The notes under the pieces are model-generated. The model was given only the letters and a program-made list of their open reading frames with translations. It was not told where the DNA came from and searched no databases. A DNA stretch of 35,528 bases from Defluviitaleaceae bacterium (lineage in GTDB: Bacteria; Bacillota; Clostridia; Lachnospirales; WQUN01). Shown piece after piece: positions 8,728-17,759 of this stretch (positions within the stretch are counted from its first letter, which is position 1; each line of letters begins with the position of its first letter). The stretch lies in contig WQSB01000008.1 of assembly GCA_009788085.1 (NCBI GenBank), positions 1-35,528 on the forward strand, given 5' to 3'. The position numbers were made by a program, and so were the translations under genes.

Positions 8728-10059
8728 ATGTTGCTGGTGTACAACGGAAGACTAATAACCCGCGGAGAAGAAAACCGTTTAATCGAAAACGGATGCGTGG
8801 CAATCGAAAACGGGCTTATAAAAGATGTGGGTGAAACCACTCATCTGCGCAAACTTTATCCGGACGCCGAAGCCATCGACGCCAAGGGCGGCCTTATTAT
8901 GCCGGGGCTGATTAATGCGCACAATCACATCTATAGTGCCTTTGCCAGAGGAATGTCCATCAATGGATATTCGCCGCAAAACTTTTTGGAAATTCTCGAC
9001 GGGCTGTGGTGGAACATCGACCGTCACATGAACCTAGAGGATACTTATTGGAGCGCGATGGCAACCTATCTCGCTTGCATTAAAAACGGATGCACAACTG
9101 TGTTTGACCATCACGCAAGCTATGGCGGCATTCGAGAAAGCTTATTTGCCATTGCGAAAGCGGCAAAGGAGCTTGGAGTGCGCACAAGCCTTTGTTACGA
9201 AGTTTCCGACCGGGACGGCGAAGCCAAAATGAAAGAAGCCGTGGCGGAAAACGTTGAATTCATTCGCCATTGCGCCTCCGACGATACGGACATGCTCAAG
9301 GGAATGATGGGACTGCACGCATCGTTTACCCTTTCCGACGATACACTCACCCTTTGCCGCGAGCAAACACCCGAGAACATCGGCTTTCACATACATGTGG
9401 CCGAGGGAATGGCCGACGTATACGACAGCCTGAAAAAATATGGCAAACGGGTAATCAACCGCCTATATGACCACGACCTGCTGGGCCCGCAAACGGTTAC
9501 GGGGCATTGCATCCACGTAAACGGAATAGAGATGGACATTATAAAAGAAACCTCCACCATGGTTGTACACAATCCGCAGTCCAATATGGGCAATGCCGTG
9601 GGTATCCCGCCATGTATGGAAATGATGAAACGCGGAATTCTGCTGGGCCTTGGCACGGACGGTTTCACACAGGATATGTTTGAATCGGAAAAGGTTGCAA
9701 ATGTAATCCACAAGCATGTGCTGTGCGACCCGAACGCCGCATGGGGCGAAGTCCCGCAGATGCTGTTTACAAACAACGCATTAATTGCCAACCGCAGCTT
9801 TGGCACAAAGCTTGGTACGCTGGAGCCGGGTGCGGCGGCGGATATTATCGTATGCGATTACGACCCGCCCACCCCCATTACCGCCGGCAATTGCGACGGG
9901 CATATAGTCTTTGGCCTATGTGGGCGCGATGTTGTTACCACGATTATCAACGGCGTGGTCAAAATGAAAGACCGTGAATTAATAGGCATAGACGAAGCGG
10001 CTATTATGGCAAAATGCCGCGAGCAATCGGCCGCTCTAGCCAAACGGATAAATTCATAA
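8728..10059 (+). CDS. ssnA: SsnA-type putative aminohydrolase (amidohydrolase superfamily)
   Basis: The start is ATG 8728 (MLLVYNGRLITRGEENRLIE), preceded by GGGAGGA; the longer track ORF is not needed. The 443-aa length matches SsnA. Metal ligands of the amidohydrolase superfamily are present: HxH at 65/67 (INAHNHIYSAFARGM), a His in FHIHVAEG, a His in TGHCIHV, and the catalytic Asp in LGLGTDGF. SsnA is encoded with ygfK and xdh-type genes in Enterobacteria and anaerobes and is thought to deaminate or open a purine-derived heterocycle; its reaction is not firmly established. Here it opens the purine cluster, 24 nt ahead of ygfK. Confidence 0.9.
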   Translation: MLLVYNGRLITRGEENRLIENGCVAIENGLIKDVGETTHLRKLYPDAEAIDAKGGLIMPGLINAHNHIYSAFARGMSINGYSPQNFLEILDGLWWNIDRHMNLEDTYWSAMATYLACIKNGCTTVFDHHASYGGIRESLFAIAKAAKELGVRTSLCYEVSDRDGEAKMKEAVAENVEFIRHCASDDTDMLKGMMGLHASFTLSDDTLTLCREQTPENIGFHIHVAEGMADVYDSLKKYGKRVINRLYDHDLLGPQTVTGHCIHVNGIEMDIIKETSTMVVHNPQSNMGNAVGIPPCMEMMKRGILLGLGTDGFTQDMFESEKVANVIHKHVLCDPNAAWGEVPQMLFTNNALIANRSFGTKLGTLEPGAAADIIVCDYDPPTPITAGNCDGHIVFGLCGRDVVTTIINGVVKMKDRELIGIDEAAIMAKCREQSAALAKRINS

Positions 10060-10083
10060 AATAGGTATAAGGAGGCGTTCGAC

Positions 10084-13035
10084 ATGGGTGATAAAATGAG
10101 ACCGATTCCCTTTGGAAAGCTGATGGATTGGGTTTTGGAAGAGTATTCGCAAAAAGGTTCTTTTTTTGGGGTGAAAAAGCTATACATACACCCCGAAAAG
10201 GAGTGTTTTGAGATTTTTGGCGAAAAGCTTGAGATTCCTTTTGGGCCGGCAGCGGGGCCGCATACCCAGCTTGCTCAAAATATAGTGGCAAGCTACGCCT
10301 CCGGCAGCCGTTTTTTCGAGCTAAAAACCGTACAAGTGCTTGACGGCGAGGATTTGCCCGTGTCAAAGCCCTGCATACTTGTCCCGGATGAGGGTTACAA
10401 TGTGGAGTGGTCAACGGAGTTGCGTGTGCCAGAAGCCATGGATGAGTATATTAAGGGCTGGTTCGCGCTAAAGCTTTTAAGCAAGGAACTGGGCCTTGGC
10501 ATCAGCGACGGTTTTGTGTTTAACATGAGTGTCGGATATGACTTGGATGGCATTAAAACCGAGAAAATTGATGCTTTCATCGAGGGATTAAAAAACGCCG
10601 AAAATACCGAGCAATGGAAAACCTGCAAGGCTTGGGCACTGGAAAATCTTTTCCGGTTTAAGCAAATTGACAAAGATTTCATCGAGGGAATCAGCCCCAA
10701 TGTCTGCAGTTCGATAACACTGTCAACTTTGCATGGTTGCCCCCCGGAGGAAATTGAGCGTATCGCGGCGTACTTGCTTTCCGAGAAAAAGCTGCATACT
10801 TTTGTAAAATGCAACCCGACCTTGCTTGGTTATGATTTCGCCCGCAAGACCATGGATGATTTAGGTTTTGATTATCTCCGTTTTGACGACCACCATTTCA
10901 AAGCCGACCTTCAGTTTGACGATGCCGTGCCCATGCTTCGCAGGTTACAGGCCTTGGGGAATGAACTTTCCCTCAACTTTGGTGTTAAACTTACCAACAC
11001 CTTCCCGGTGCAAATTGCAAGGAAGGAGCTTCCCGGCAAGGAAATGTACATGTCCGGGCGCGCCCTCTTCCCGCTGACCATCGAAGTGGCCAACCGCCTG
11101 ACAAAAGCCTTTGACGGCAAGCTGCGCATCAGCTTCAGCGGCGGTGCGGAGTTCCATAATATTGATAAAATTTACAACACAGGCATTTGGCCGATTACGC
11201 TGGCGACAACATTGCTAAAGCCCGGCGGTTATGAAAGGCTAAAGCAATTGGCCGATAAGCTTGTGGATTGCGGATACAAGCCTTTTGAGCGGATAAGCAC
11301 CGAAAAGCTTCAGGAACTGGCGGCGGAATCTCTCAAAAATCCGCTTTATCGCAAATTGGACGCAAGGGCGACCGACAGAAAAATAAAAGGCAAGGCCCCG
11401 TTAATTGATTGCTTTACCGCACCCTGCCGTGCCGGATGCCCATTGAGTCAGGATATCCCTGCGTATTTAAGACTGGCCGGGGAGGGCAAATTTCTTGATG
11501 CCTTTAATGTAATTACCGAGCGCAATCCCCTACCCTTCATTACGGGAACTCTGTGCCCGCACCATTGTACGGATAAATGCACCCGGGATTTTTACGAGGG
11601 TTGCATAGATATCCGTAAGGTTAAGCTGGAAGCCGCAGAGGGGGCTTACGCCGCAGTAACACCGGAGACTCGTACTCAAAGCCACATATGCGTCCCGAAA
11701 CCGGCAAGCAAATCCGGCAAGCAAGTCGCGATTATCGGCGGGGGCCCAGCTGGTTTGGCGGCGGCATATTTCCTGTCCAGGGCAGGTTTGGATGTTACTA
11801 TTTTTGAAAAAAGGGGCAGCTTGGGCGGAATAGTCCGCCATGTAATCCCCGATTTCAAAATCAGCGACACCGCTATAGACAATGATTTGGAAATTGTCCG
11901 TTCATTTGGAATAAACGTTAAGCTAAACTGTGAAGTTGACAATTTAAAAGCCCTCCGTGAGGACGGCTTTGACATTATCATCGTGGCAGTGGGCGCGTGG
12001 AAGCCCGGGAAAGTTAAACTGGAGAACGGCGAAGCCCTTGACGCTCTTGCATTTTTGGAGGAGTTTAAAAAGAACACAATACACTTGGGCGAAAACGTGG
12101 CGGTTGTAGGCGGTGGTGACACGGCAATTGACGTGGCCCGTGCCGCAAAGCGTGTTAAAGGCGTAAAAAAAGTGTCCATTGTATATCGCCGCACCTTGAA
12201 GGAAATGCCTGCCGACCCGTCGTCATTTAAATATGCCGAGGAAGATAAAATTGAATTTTGCGAATTACTTTTACCCCTTAGCCTAAAGGACGGCAAGCTC
12301 ATCTGCGAACGCACAATTTCCGACCCGATATTAAAACGTGTCACATCAACCGGAAAAACCACAGACATTCCTACAGACACAGTAATTGCCGCCATAGGCA
12401 GTTACAACGACGGGGAGCTGCTCGGGCGTCTTGGACTTACCGTTGACGACCGGGGCGATGTAGTCGTCAACGTGGATACAATGGAAAGCCAGCAACCCGG
12501 CGTATATGTAATCGGTGACGCCGTGCGCGGTGCCGCAACCGTTGCCGAGGCAATCGGAGACGCCATCAAATGCGCGGAAGCGATTACCGGTGAAGCTTTT
12601 GATAAATACGCGGCATTAAATATAAGCCCGGACAAAACATCGGTAGAGGACAAAAAAGGGGTTCTCAAATATAATTGCCGGCACGAATCCGAGCGTTGCT
12701 TGGAATGCGCCACAATTTGCGAATGTTGCGTAGATGTATGCCCCAACAGAGCCAATATTTCTGTTGAAATAGGCGGCGGCAGTCAGGTTATACACTTGGA
12801 TGCCCTATGCAACGAATGCGGCAACTGCGCGGTATTCTGTCCATATGAGGGCGCGCCATACAAGGATAAGCTTACGCTTTTTGATAACGCCGAAGACTTC
12901 GAAGACAGCGAAAACCCCGGCTTTTTCGCCGTTGAAAAAGGTTTCCGCCTGCGCTTGGACGGCAAAACCGCCGATTATCACGATGGCAAAACCCTCCCCG
13001 CCGGCTTATGGGATATGATGACCTTGTCGTCGTGA
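10084..13035 (+). CDS. ygfK: YgfK: multidomain FAD/Fe-S oxidoreductase (putative selenate reductase subunit)
   Basis: A 983-aa fusion whose layout matches E. coli YgfK, including the N terminus MGD(K)MRPIPFGKL. Residues 1 to about 430 form a dihydroorotate-dehydrogenase-like barrel. About 445-545 is a glutamate-synthase-small-subunit-like Fe-S segment (CRAGCPLSQDIPAYLRL, then CPHHCTDKC). About 548-860 is a pyridine-nucleotide/FAD reductase with AIIGGGPAGLAAAYFL (FAD) and VVGGGDTAIDVARAAKR (NAD(P)H). The C-terminal cysteine clusters (CLECATICECCVDVCP and CNECGNCAVFCP) look like two 4Fe-4S sites. It likely passes electrons between NAD(P)H and the molybdenum hydroxylase encoded downstream. AAGGAGG precedes the start. 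The selenate reductase label is historical; purine-linked electron transfer fits the setting better. Confidence 0.95.
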   Translation: MGDKMRPIPFGKLMDWVLEEYSQKGSFFGVKKLYIHPEKECFEIFGEKLEIPFGPAAGPHTQLAQNIVASYASGSRFFELKTVQVLDGEDLPVSKPCILVPDEGYNVEWSTELRVPEAMDEYIKGWFALKLLSKELGLGISDGFVFNMSVGYDLDGIKTEKIDAFIEGLKNAENTEQWKTCKAWALENLFRFKQIDKDFIEGISPNVCSSITLSTLHGCPPEEIERIAAYLLSEKKLHTFVKCNPTLLGYDFARKTMDDLGFDYLRFDDHHFKADLQFDDAVPMLRRLQALGNELSLNFGVKLTNTFPVQIARKELPGKEMYMSGRALFPLTIEVANRLTKAFDGKLRISFSGGAEFHNIDKIYNTGIWPITLATTLLKPGGYERLKQLADKLVDCGYKPFERISTEKLQELAAESLKNPLYRKLDARATDRKIKGKAPLIDCFTAPCRAGCPLSQDIPAYLRLAGEGKFLDAFNVITERNPLPFITGTLCPHHCTDKCTRDFYEGCIDIRKVKLEAAEGAYAAVTPETRTQSHICVPKPASKSGKQVAIIGGGPAGLAAAYFLSRAGLDVTIFEKRGSLGGIVRHVIPDFKISDTAIDNDLEIVRSFGINVKLNCEVDNLKALREDGFDIIIVAVGAWKPGKVKLENGEALDALAFLEEFKKNTIHLGENVAVVGGGDTAIDVARAAKRVKGVKKVSIVYRRTLKEMPADPSSFKYAEEDKIEFCELLLPLSLKDGKLICERTISDPILKRVTSTGKTTDIPTDTVIAAIGSYNDGELLGRLGLTVDDRGDVVVNVDTMESQQPGVYVIGDAVRGAATVAEAIGDAIKCAEAITGEAFDKYAALNISPDKTSVEDKKGVLKYNCRHESERCLECATICECCVDVCPNRANISVEIGGGSQVIHLDALCNECGNCAVFCPYEGAPYKDKLTLFDNAEDFEDSENPGFFAVEKGFRLRLDGKTADYHDGKTLPAGLWDMMTLSS

Positions 13036-13042
13036 AGGGAGC

Positions 13043-14335
13043 ATGTTGAAGGTGAACTTCATTTTAAAAGGGGATATTTGCTACAGCGAGACGCCGCAAA
13101 AACTCAAGGCCGTTAAAAACGGCTATTTGGTATGCGAAAACGGCGTGTCGAGAGGCGTTTTTGAAAAAATACCGGAAAAATACAACTCCTTTCCCGTCAG
13201 CGAGTATGAGAATCAGTTAATTATCCCGGGCTTAACCGACCTGCATATACACGCATCTCAATACGCATTCCGGGGCTTGGGCTTGGACATGGAACTGTTG
13301 GGATGGTTGGAGACCCATACTTTTCCGGAGGAGTCGAGGTTCGCGGAGCTTGACTACGCTGATAAAGCTTATGACGCCTTTGTTGAGGATTTGCGGATTG
13401 GTGCGACAACAAGAGCCTGTATCTACGCGACCCTTCATACAGACGCCACCGTGCTTCTGATGGAAAAGCTGGAAAAATCCGGCCTTGTCACGCTGGTGGG
13501 AAAGGTCAATATGGACCGAAACAGCCCGGAGATTCTTCGTGAGTCAAGTGCGCAGGCGGCCTTTGAGGATACCAAGTTTTGGATTGAGGCCACCAAAGAC
13601 GCCTTTGTAAATACCAAGCCCATCATTACCCCGCGGTTTCTTCCCACCTGTTCTGAAGAACTTTTGCGCGGTTTGGGGGAATTACAGCGGGAGTACAAAC
13701 TTCCAGTACAGTCCCATATTTCGGAAAACAAAGGCGAAATCGCTTGGGTTAAAGAGCTTTTCCCCAACGCGGGCTCATATGGGGAGGCCTATGACAGCTT
13801 CGGGCTTTTTGGAGGAGAGGGCACGCCCACGGTTATGGCTCACTGCGTATGGTCCGAGGGTGCGGAAGAGGCACTGCTAAAGAAAAACGGCGTGTATATA
13901 GCCCATTGCCCACAGTCAAATGCTAATCTGTCCTCCGGCATCGCTCCCATCCGCAGATTTTTGCAAAAGGGAATGTACATCGGGCTTGGAAGCGATGTGG
14001 GCGCGGGCTGTCACACATCTATTTTCCGCGCGATGAGCGATGCCATTCATGTGTCAAAGCTTTACTCCGTGCTGGCTGAATCGGGCGACGCGCCATTGTC
14101 GGAAAGCGAGGCCTTTTATATGGGAACCCTCGGCGGTGGAAGCTTCTTCGGCAAGGTTGGCAGCTTCGACGACGGATACGAATTCGATGCCCTTGTAATT
14201 GACGACAGCTCTTTGCCGGTTTTGTCAACCGCGTCCTCTGTCGAAGCCCGAATTTCAAGAATGATTTACCTTTTTGAAAATAGCATGATTAACGCAAAAT
14301 ATGTACGCGGAAAAAGGTTGTACCAAATCATCTAA
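13043..14335 (+). CDS. guaD: Guanine deaminase-like amidohydrolase
   Basis: A 430-aa amidohydrolase. Zinc ligands: HxH in LTDLHIHASQYAFRGLG, a His in QSHISENKGEI (the SE..E stretch is typical of guanine deaminase), a His in MAHCVW, and the Asp in GLGSDVGAGC. LGWLETHTFPEE is another guanine-deaminase signature. It should convert guanine to xanthine in the cytosol, feeding the xanthine dehydrogenase encoded next. The start is uncertain. ATG 13043 sits only 1-4 nt from the GAAGGGAG site, whereas in-frame GTG 13052 is about 10 nt away and yields a protein beginning (M)NFILKGDICYS, the usual N terminus of the family. The gene follows ygfK after 7 nt. Confidence 0.9.
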   Translation: MLKVNFILKGDICYSETPQKLKAVKNGYLVCENGVSRGVFEKIPEKYNSFPVSEYENQLIIPGLTDLHIHASQYAFRGLGLDMELLGWLETHTFPEESRFAELDYADKAYDAFVEDLRIGATTRACIYATLHTDATVLLMEKLEKSGLVTLVGKVNMDRNSPEILRESSAQAAFEDTKFWIEATKDAFVNTKPIITPRFLPTCSEELLRGLGELQREYKLPVQSHISENKGEIAWVKELFPNAGSYGEAYDSFGLFGGEGTPTVMAHCVWSEGAEEALLKKNGVYIAHCPQSNANLSSGIAPIRRFLQKGMYIGLGSDVGAGCHTSIFRAMSDAIHVSKLYSVLAESGDAPLSESEAFYMGTLGGGSFFGKVGSFDDGYEFDALVIDDSSLPVLSTASSVEARISRMIYLFENSMINAKYVRGKRLYQII

Positions 14336-14354
14336 AAAATGAAAGGGGAGACAT

Positions 14355-16469
14355 ATGAAAGCCATTAGTAAATCGGTGCCCAAGCGGGACCATGCGGCAA
14401 AGATTTCCGGCAGCGCAGTGTACGTGGGCGACCATCCCACCGATGATTTATTATTCGGACGGATGCTGCGTTCGACAAAGGCCCGGGCGAGGGTGCTTGG
14501 TGTAAAGCTGCCGGTTTTGCCGGAGGGATATTTTTTCATTGACAAAAACGACGTCCCCGGCGACAACGAGGTACACATCATACTGGACGACAACCCTGTT
14601 TTTGTGGAAGAAATCGCGGAGCATATCGGCGACGTCATAGGAGTGCTGGCGGGGACGGATGAACGCGAGGTAAACATATTGCTAAAACAAATCGAAGTGG
14701 ATTATGAGGAGCTTGAGCCGGTTTTTGACCCGCGCAAATCCGATGTAGCTTTTTTTGACTTCGGATACGAAAAAGGCGACGCAGAAAAAGCCTTTGCGGA
14801 GGCGGACAAAATTTACGAAGAGGATTTCGAGACGGGCCTGCAAGAGCATATGTATTTAGAAACCAATGGGATTATTGCGGAATTTAAGGACGGCAAAATG
14901 TATGTGCGGGGCTCTTTGCAATGTCCGTACTTTGTACATCGTGCGGTTATGAAAGCCACGGGGCTTTCTTCGGAGAATGTAAGCGTTACCCAGGATGTAA
15001 TCGGCGGGGCCTTTGGCGGCAAGGAGGATTTCCCCTCAATTTTAGGCTGCCAAGTGGCCGTTGCGGCTTATAAAACCAAAAAACCCGTGCGCGTCGTCTT
15101 TGACCGTCATGAGGACATCGAGGGAACCAGCAAGAGGCATCCTTCTTTTTGCAATTACAAAGCTGCCGTAAAAGACGGGCAGGTTACGGCTTTGGAAATT
15201 GATGTGCTATACGACGCGGGAGCTTATGCCACCATGAGCATGGTTGTTTTGCAGCGGGGTATTATCGGCTGTGGCGGAGTTTACAATGTGCCAAATCTAA
15301 AGGTTCGCGGCCAAGCACGCAAGACCAATACCGTGCCAAACGGCGCGTTCCGTGGCTTTGGCGGCCCGCAGGTGTTTTTCGCAATCGAAATGCTGATGAC
15401 CCATATTGCCAAGGATTTACAAATGGATTCGGTAGATTTTAAATTAAAGCATGTGGCAAAACACAATGATTTAACCTCCACCAGCGGAAGATTCCACTTC
15501 CCCGTGCCCATTCCCGCCATGGTAAAGGACATCACGGAGGCCAGCGGTTATTATTCCAAAAAAGAAGCGTATAAAAACCAGTCCGGGCGTTTCCGCAGGG
15601 GCATCGGCCTAGCGGCGGTATATCACGGCGCGGGCTTCACGGGCAACGGCGAGCGGGATTTAATCAAGGCTGTGGTTCAATTGCGCAAAGACCGGGACGA
15701 TAATGTGGAAATCCTTACCGCTATCACGGAAATGGGACAGGGTGTGAACACTGCTTTTATTAAAATTGTGGCACAGGAGCTGGGCCTGCCGCCGGAGCGC
15801 GTAATTCTGGTGCCACCAGACACGGCACGAGTGCCCGACTCCGGCCCGACGGTTGCTTCCCGTTCGGTTATGACCGTGGGCGAATTGCTAAGACGGGCGG
15901 CAATCCGGCTAAAAGCCGAATGGCGCGACGGCGAAGAACAGCTAATCGAAGAGCATTACAAGCACCCGGAGTATATGATTCCCTTCGAAATGCCGGCTTT
16001 CCGTGGGGATGCCTACCCCACATATTCCTGGGCGGTCAACGCCGTCGAAGTGGAAATTGACACTTACACGGGATTTATAGATATCCTTGGGGCGTGGGGC
16101 AGCTTCGACGCAGGCACACCCATTGACGAAAACATTGTCATCGGGCAAATGGAGGGCGGTTTCCTTCAAAGCATTGGATACGCCATGATGGAGAAAATGA
16201 CCGCCGACAAGGGTTATATCCGCAACAATAATTTCAGTGACTATATAATCCCCACGGCTGTTGACGTGCCGAATATGCAGGTAAAACTCCATGTCGAGGA
16301 CTTCCCCCTTGGGCCATACGGCGCGAAGGGCGCGGGAGAATTGCCGCATGTGGGCGGTGCGCCGGCAGTTGCAGAGGCAATTCAGAACGCCTTGGGCGTG
16401 AACTTGCATAAAATTCCGTTTTTGGCGGAAGACGTAATGGACGTATTACGCCGTAAAGGGGGCATTTAG
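14355..16469 (+). CDS. xdhA: Xanthine dehydrogenase-family molybdenum-binding subunit
   Basis: A 704-aa large subunit of the xanthine oxidase/molybdenum hydroxylase family. Visible cofactor-binding motifs are VIGGAFGGKEDF, VPNGAFRGFGGPQ, EMGQGVNTAF and, near the C terminus, GPYGAKGAGELP, whose Glu is the conserved catalytic base. It binds molybdopterin and hydroxylates the purine ring (hypoxanthine to xanthine to urate, or a related heterocycle). AAGGGGAG precedes the ATG. It is followed at once by the 2Fe-2S and FAD subunits, giving the three-subunit arrangement of anaerobes. Association with ssnA and ygfK raises the possibility that it is one of the selenium-dependent hydroxylases, but no selenium-insertion gene is in the window, so this cannot be settled here. 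Confidence 0.94.
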   Translation: MKAISKSVPKRDHAAKISGSAVYVGDHPTDDLLFGRMLRSTKARARVLGVKLPVLPEGYFFIDKNDVPGDNEVHIILDDNPVFVEEIAEHIGDVIGVLAGTDEREVNILLKQIEVDYEELEPVFDPRKSDVAFFDFGYEKGDAEKAFAEADKIYEEDFETGLQEHMYLETNGIIAEFKDGKMYVRGSLQCPYFVHRAVMKATGLSSENVSVTQDVIGGAFGGKEDFPSILGCQVAVAAYKTKKPVRVVFDRHEDIEGTSKRHPSFCNYKAAVKDGQVTALEIDVLYDAGAYATMSMVVLQRGIIGCGGVYNVPNLKVRGQARKTNTVPNGAFRGFGGPQVFFAIEMLMTHIAKDLQMDSVDFKLKHVAKHNDLTSTSGRFHFPVPIPAMVKDITEASGYYSKKEAYKNQSGRFRRGIGLAAVYHGAGFTGNGERDLIKAVVQLRKDRDDNVEILTAITEMGQGVNTAFIKIVAQELGLPPERVILVPPDTARVPDSGPTVASRSVMTVGELLRRAAIRLKAEWRDGEEQLIEEHYKHPEYMIPFEMPAFRGDAYPTYSWAVNAVEVEIDTYTGFIDILGAWGSFDAGTPIDENIVIGQMEGGFLQSIGYAMMEKMTADKGYIRNNNFSDYIIPTAVDVPNMQVKLHVEDFPLGPYGAKGAGELPHVGGAPAVAEAIQNALGVNLHKIPFLAEDVMDVLRRKGGI

Positions 16470-16470
16470 T

Positions 16471-16947
16471 ATGGCAAACGAAATCAGATTTAAGCTGAAC
16501 GGCAGCGAGATTGTATACACCGGCAACCCATCGATGCGGCTGGTGGAGTATCTACGCGGTGAAAAACAGCTTACCGGCACAAAAATCGGCTGCAAGCAAG
16601 GCGAATGCGGGGCTTGCTCTGTAATCATGGACAGTGAGCTGGTAAATTCATGTCTTGTAGCCATGGGACGTGTAAACGGCGCGGAAGTTACAACCATTGA
16701 GGGTTATAGCAAGACTGAAAAATTCGCCGCGCTGGATAAGGCATTCGAATCGGTTTCCGCTGTGCAATGCGGCTTTTGCATTCCGGGCATGGTGCTGGCG
16801 TCGGAAAGTTTGCTTGCTTCAAACCCGCATCCCACGGAAGAGGAAATCCGAGAGGGGATTTCCGGCAATTTATGCCGCTGCACGGGTTACAATTCCATTG
16901 TAAAGGCCATAGAAATAGCGGCCGAGGAAGGGAGTGGGTTATGGTAA
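16471..16947 (+). CDS. xdhC: Xanthine dehydrogenase-family 2Fe-2S subunit
   Basis: A 158-aa two-cluster iron-sulfur subunit. The plant-ferredoxin-type motif CKQGECGACSV binds the first cluster, with the fourth Cys in NSCLVAM. The C-terminal helical domain has CGFCIPGM and CRCTGYNSIVKA for the second cluster. It carries electrons from the molybdenum centre to FAD. The ATG lies 1 nt after the xdhA stop, so translation is coupled; the 3' end overlaps xdhB by 7 nt. Length is normal for the family. Naming follows E. coli, where XdhC is the Fe-S subunit; in other organisms xdhC denotes a maturation factor. Confidence 0.95.
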   Translation: MANEIRFKLNGSEIVYTGNPSMRLVEYLRGEKQLTGTKIGCKQGECGACSVIMDSELVNSCLVAMGRVNGAEVTTIEGYSKTEKFAALDKAFESVSAVQCGFCIPGMVLASESLLASNPHPTEEEIREGISGNLCRCTGYNSIVKAIEIAAEEGSGLW

Positions 16948-17759
16948 AGGGGATTATCGCCAAATCACTTCGGGACGCGCTTGAGTTGCGCAAGGATTCC
17001 ACTTTTGTGCCCTATATCGGGGGCACTGATTTAATGGTGGAAGCGGATGAAAATAAAAGCTATCTTTTTTTGCACCAAGTCCCCGAAATGAAAAATATCG
17101 CAGAGGATGAGGAGTTTATCCGCTTTGGGGCGGCCTGTACTTTTACGGAAATCATAAAAAACCCGCTGTCGCCCATGATTCTCAAGCAGGCATGTAGACA
17201 AATCGGTGCGCCGGCCGTGCGCAACATGGGAAGCATCGGCGGCAATATCGGCAACGGCTCGGCCAAGGCCGACAGCGCGCTAATATGTATGGTTACGGAT
17301 TCAAAACTGCGGCTGGCCAGCGCGGACTCCGAAAGAATTGTGCCCATCAAGGATTTTTATCTTGGCCGCAAAAAGCTGAACCTCAACCCCGATGAGCTGA
17401 TTATCGAAATTTTAATGCCCAAGCACGGCTTGGAGAATTATTATCACGAAAAAGTGGGCGCAAGGAAAGCCCTGGCAATTTCGCGGGTATCCTTCGCCGG
17501 GATAATGGACATAAAAAACGGCGTGATTCAAAACAACGCCACCGCTTTCGGCGCGGTAAGCGATGTAATAATCCGCCTTGACACGATTGACAATATGCTA
17601 ATCGGAAAAACAATAGAGGAAGCCAAAAAACTGCGGGGGGATTACATCCAGGCCATAGGCGACGCCATTGTCCCCACCAGAGGCAGAGTCGGGATTGAAT
17701 ACAGAAAAGATGTATGTATAAATCTGCTCAAAAGCTTTCTGGAGGTCAGCGGGATATAA
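16941..17759 (+). CDS. xdhB: Xanthine dehydrogenase-family FAD-binding subunit
   Basis: The track ORF begins upstream inside xdhC in another frame; the real start is ATG 16941 (MVKGIIAKSLRDALEL), with GGAAGGGAG 7-15 nt upstream, giving 272 aa. The FAD-binding signatures are YIGGTDLMVE near the N terminus and VRNMGSIGGNIGNGSAKAD in the middle, followed by the CO-dehydrogenase flavoprotein C-terminal domain. It passes electrons from the 2Fe-2S clusters to FAD and on to an acceptor (NAD+ or, given ygfK, a dedicated partner). It overlaps xdhC by 7 nt and, at its 3' end, the convergent LysR gene by 14 nt. Confidence 0.94.
   Translation: MVKGIIAKSLRDALELRKDSTFVPYIGGTDLMVEADENKSYLFLHQVPEMKNIAEDEEFIRFGAACTFTEIIKNPLSPMILKQACRQIGAPAVRNMGSIGGNIGNGSAKADSALICMVTDSKLRLASADSERIVPIKDFYLGRKKLNLNPDELIIEILMPKHGLENYYHEKVGARKALAISRVSFAGIMDIKNGVIQNNATAFGAVSDVIIRLDTIDNMLIGKTIEEAKKLRGDYIQAIGDAIVPTRGRVGIEYRKDVCINLLKSFLEVSGI

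Noticed and set aside
10004-10414. Minus-strand ORFs in ssnA/ygfK (for example 10004..10414 and 11676..12395)
   Set aside because: Antisense frames to strongly recognised enzymes, without ribosome binding sites or recognisable protein motifs.
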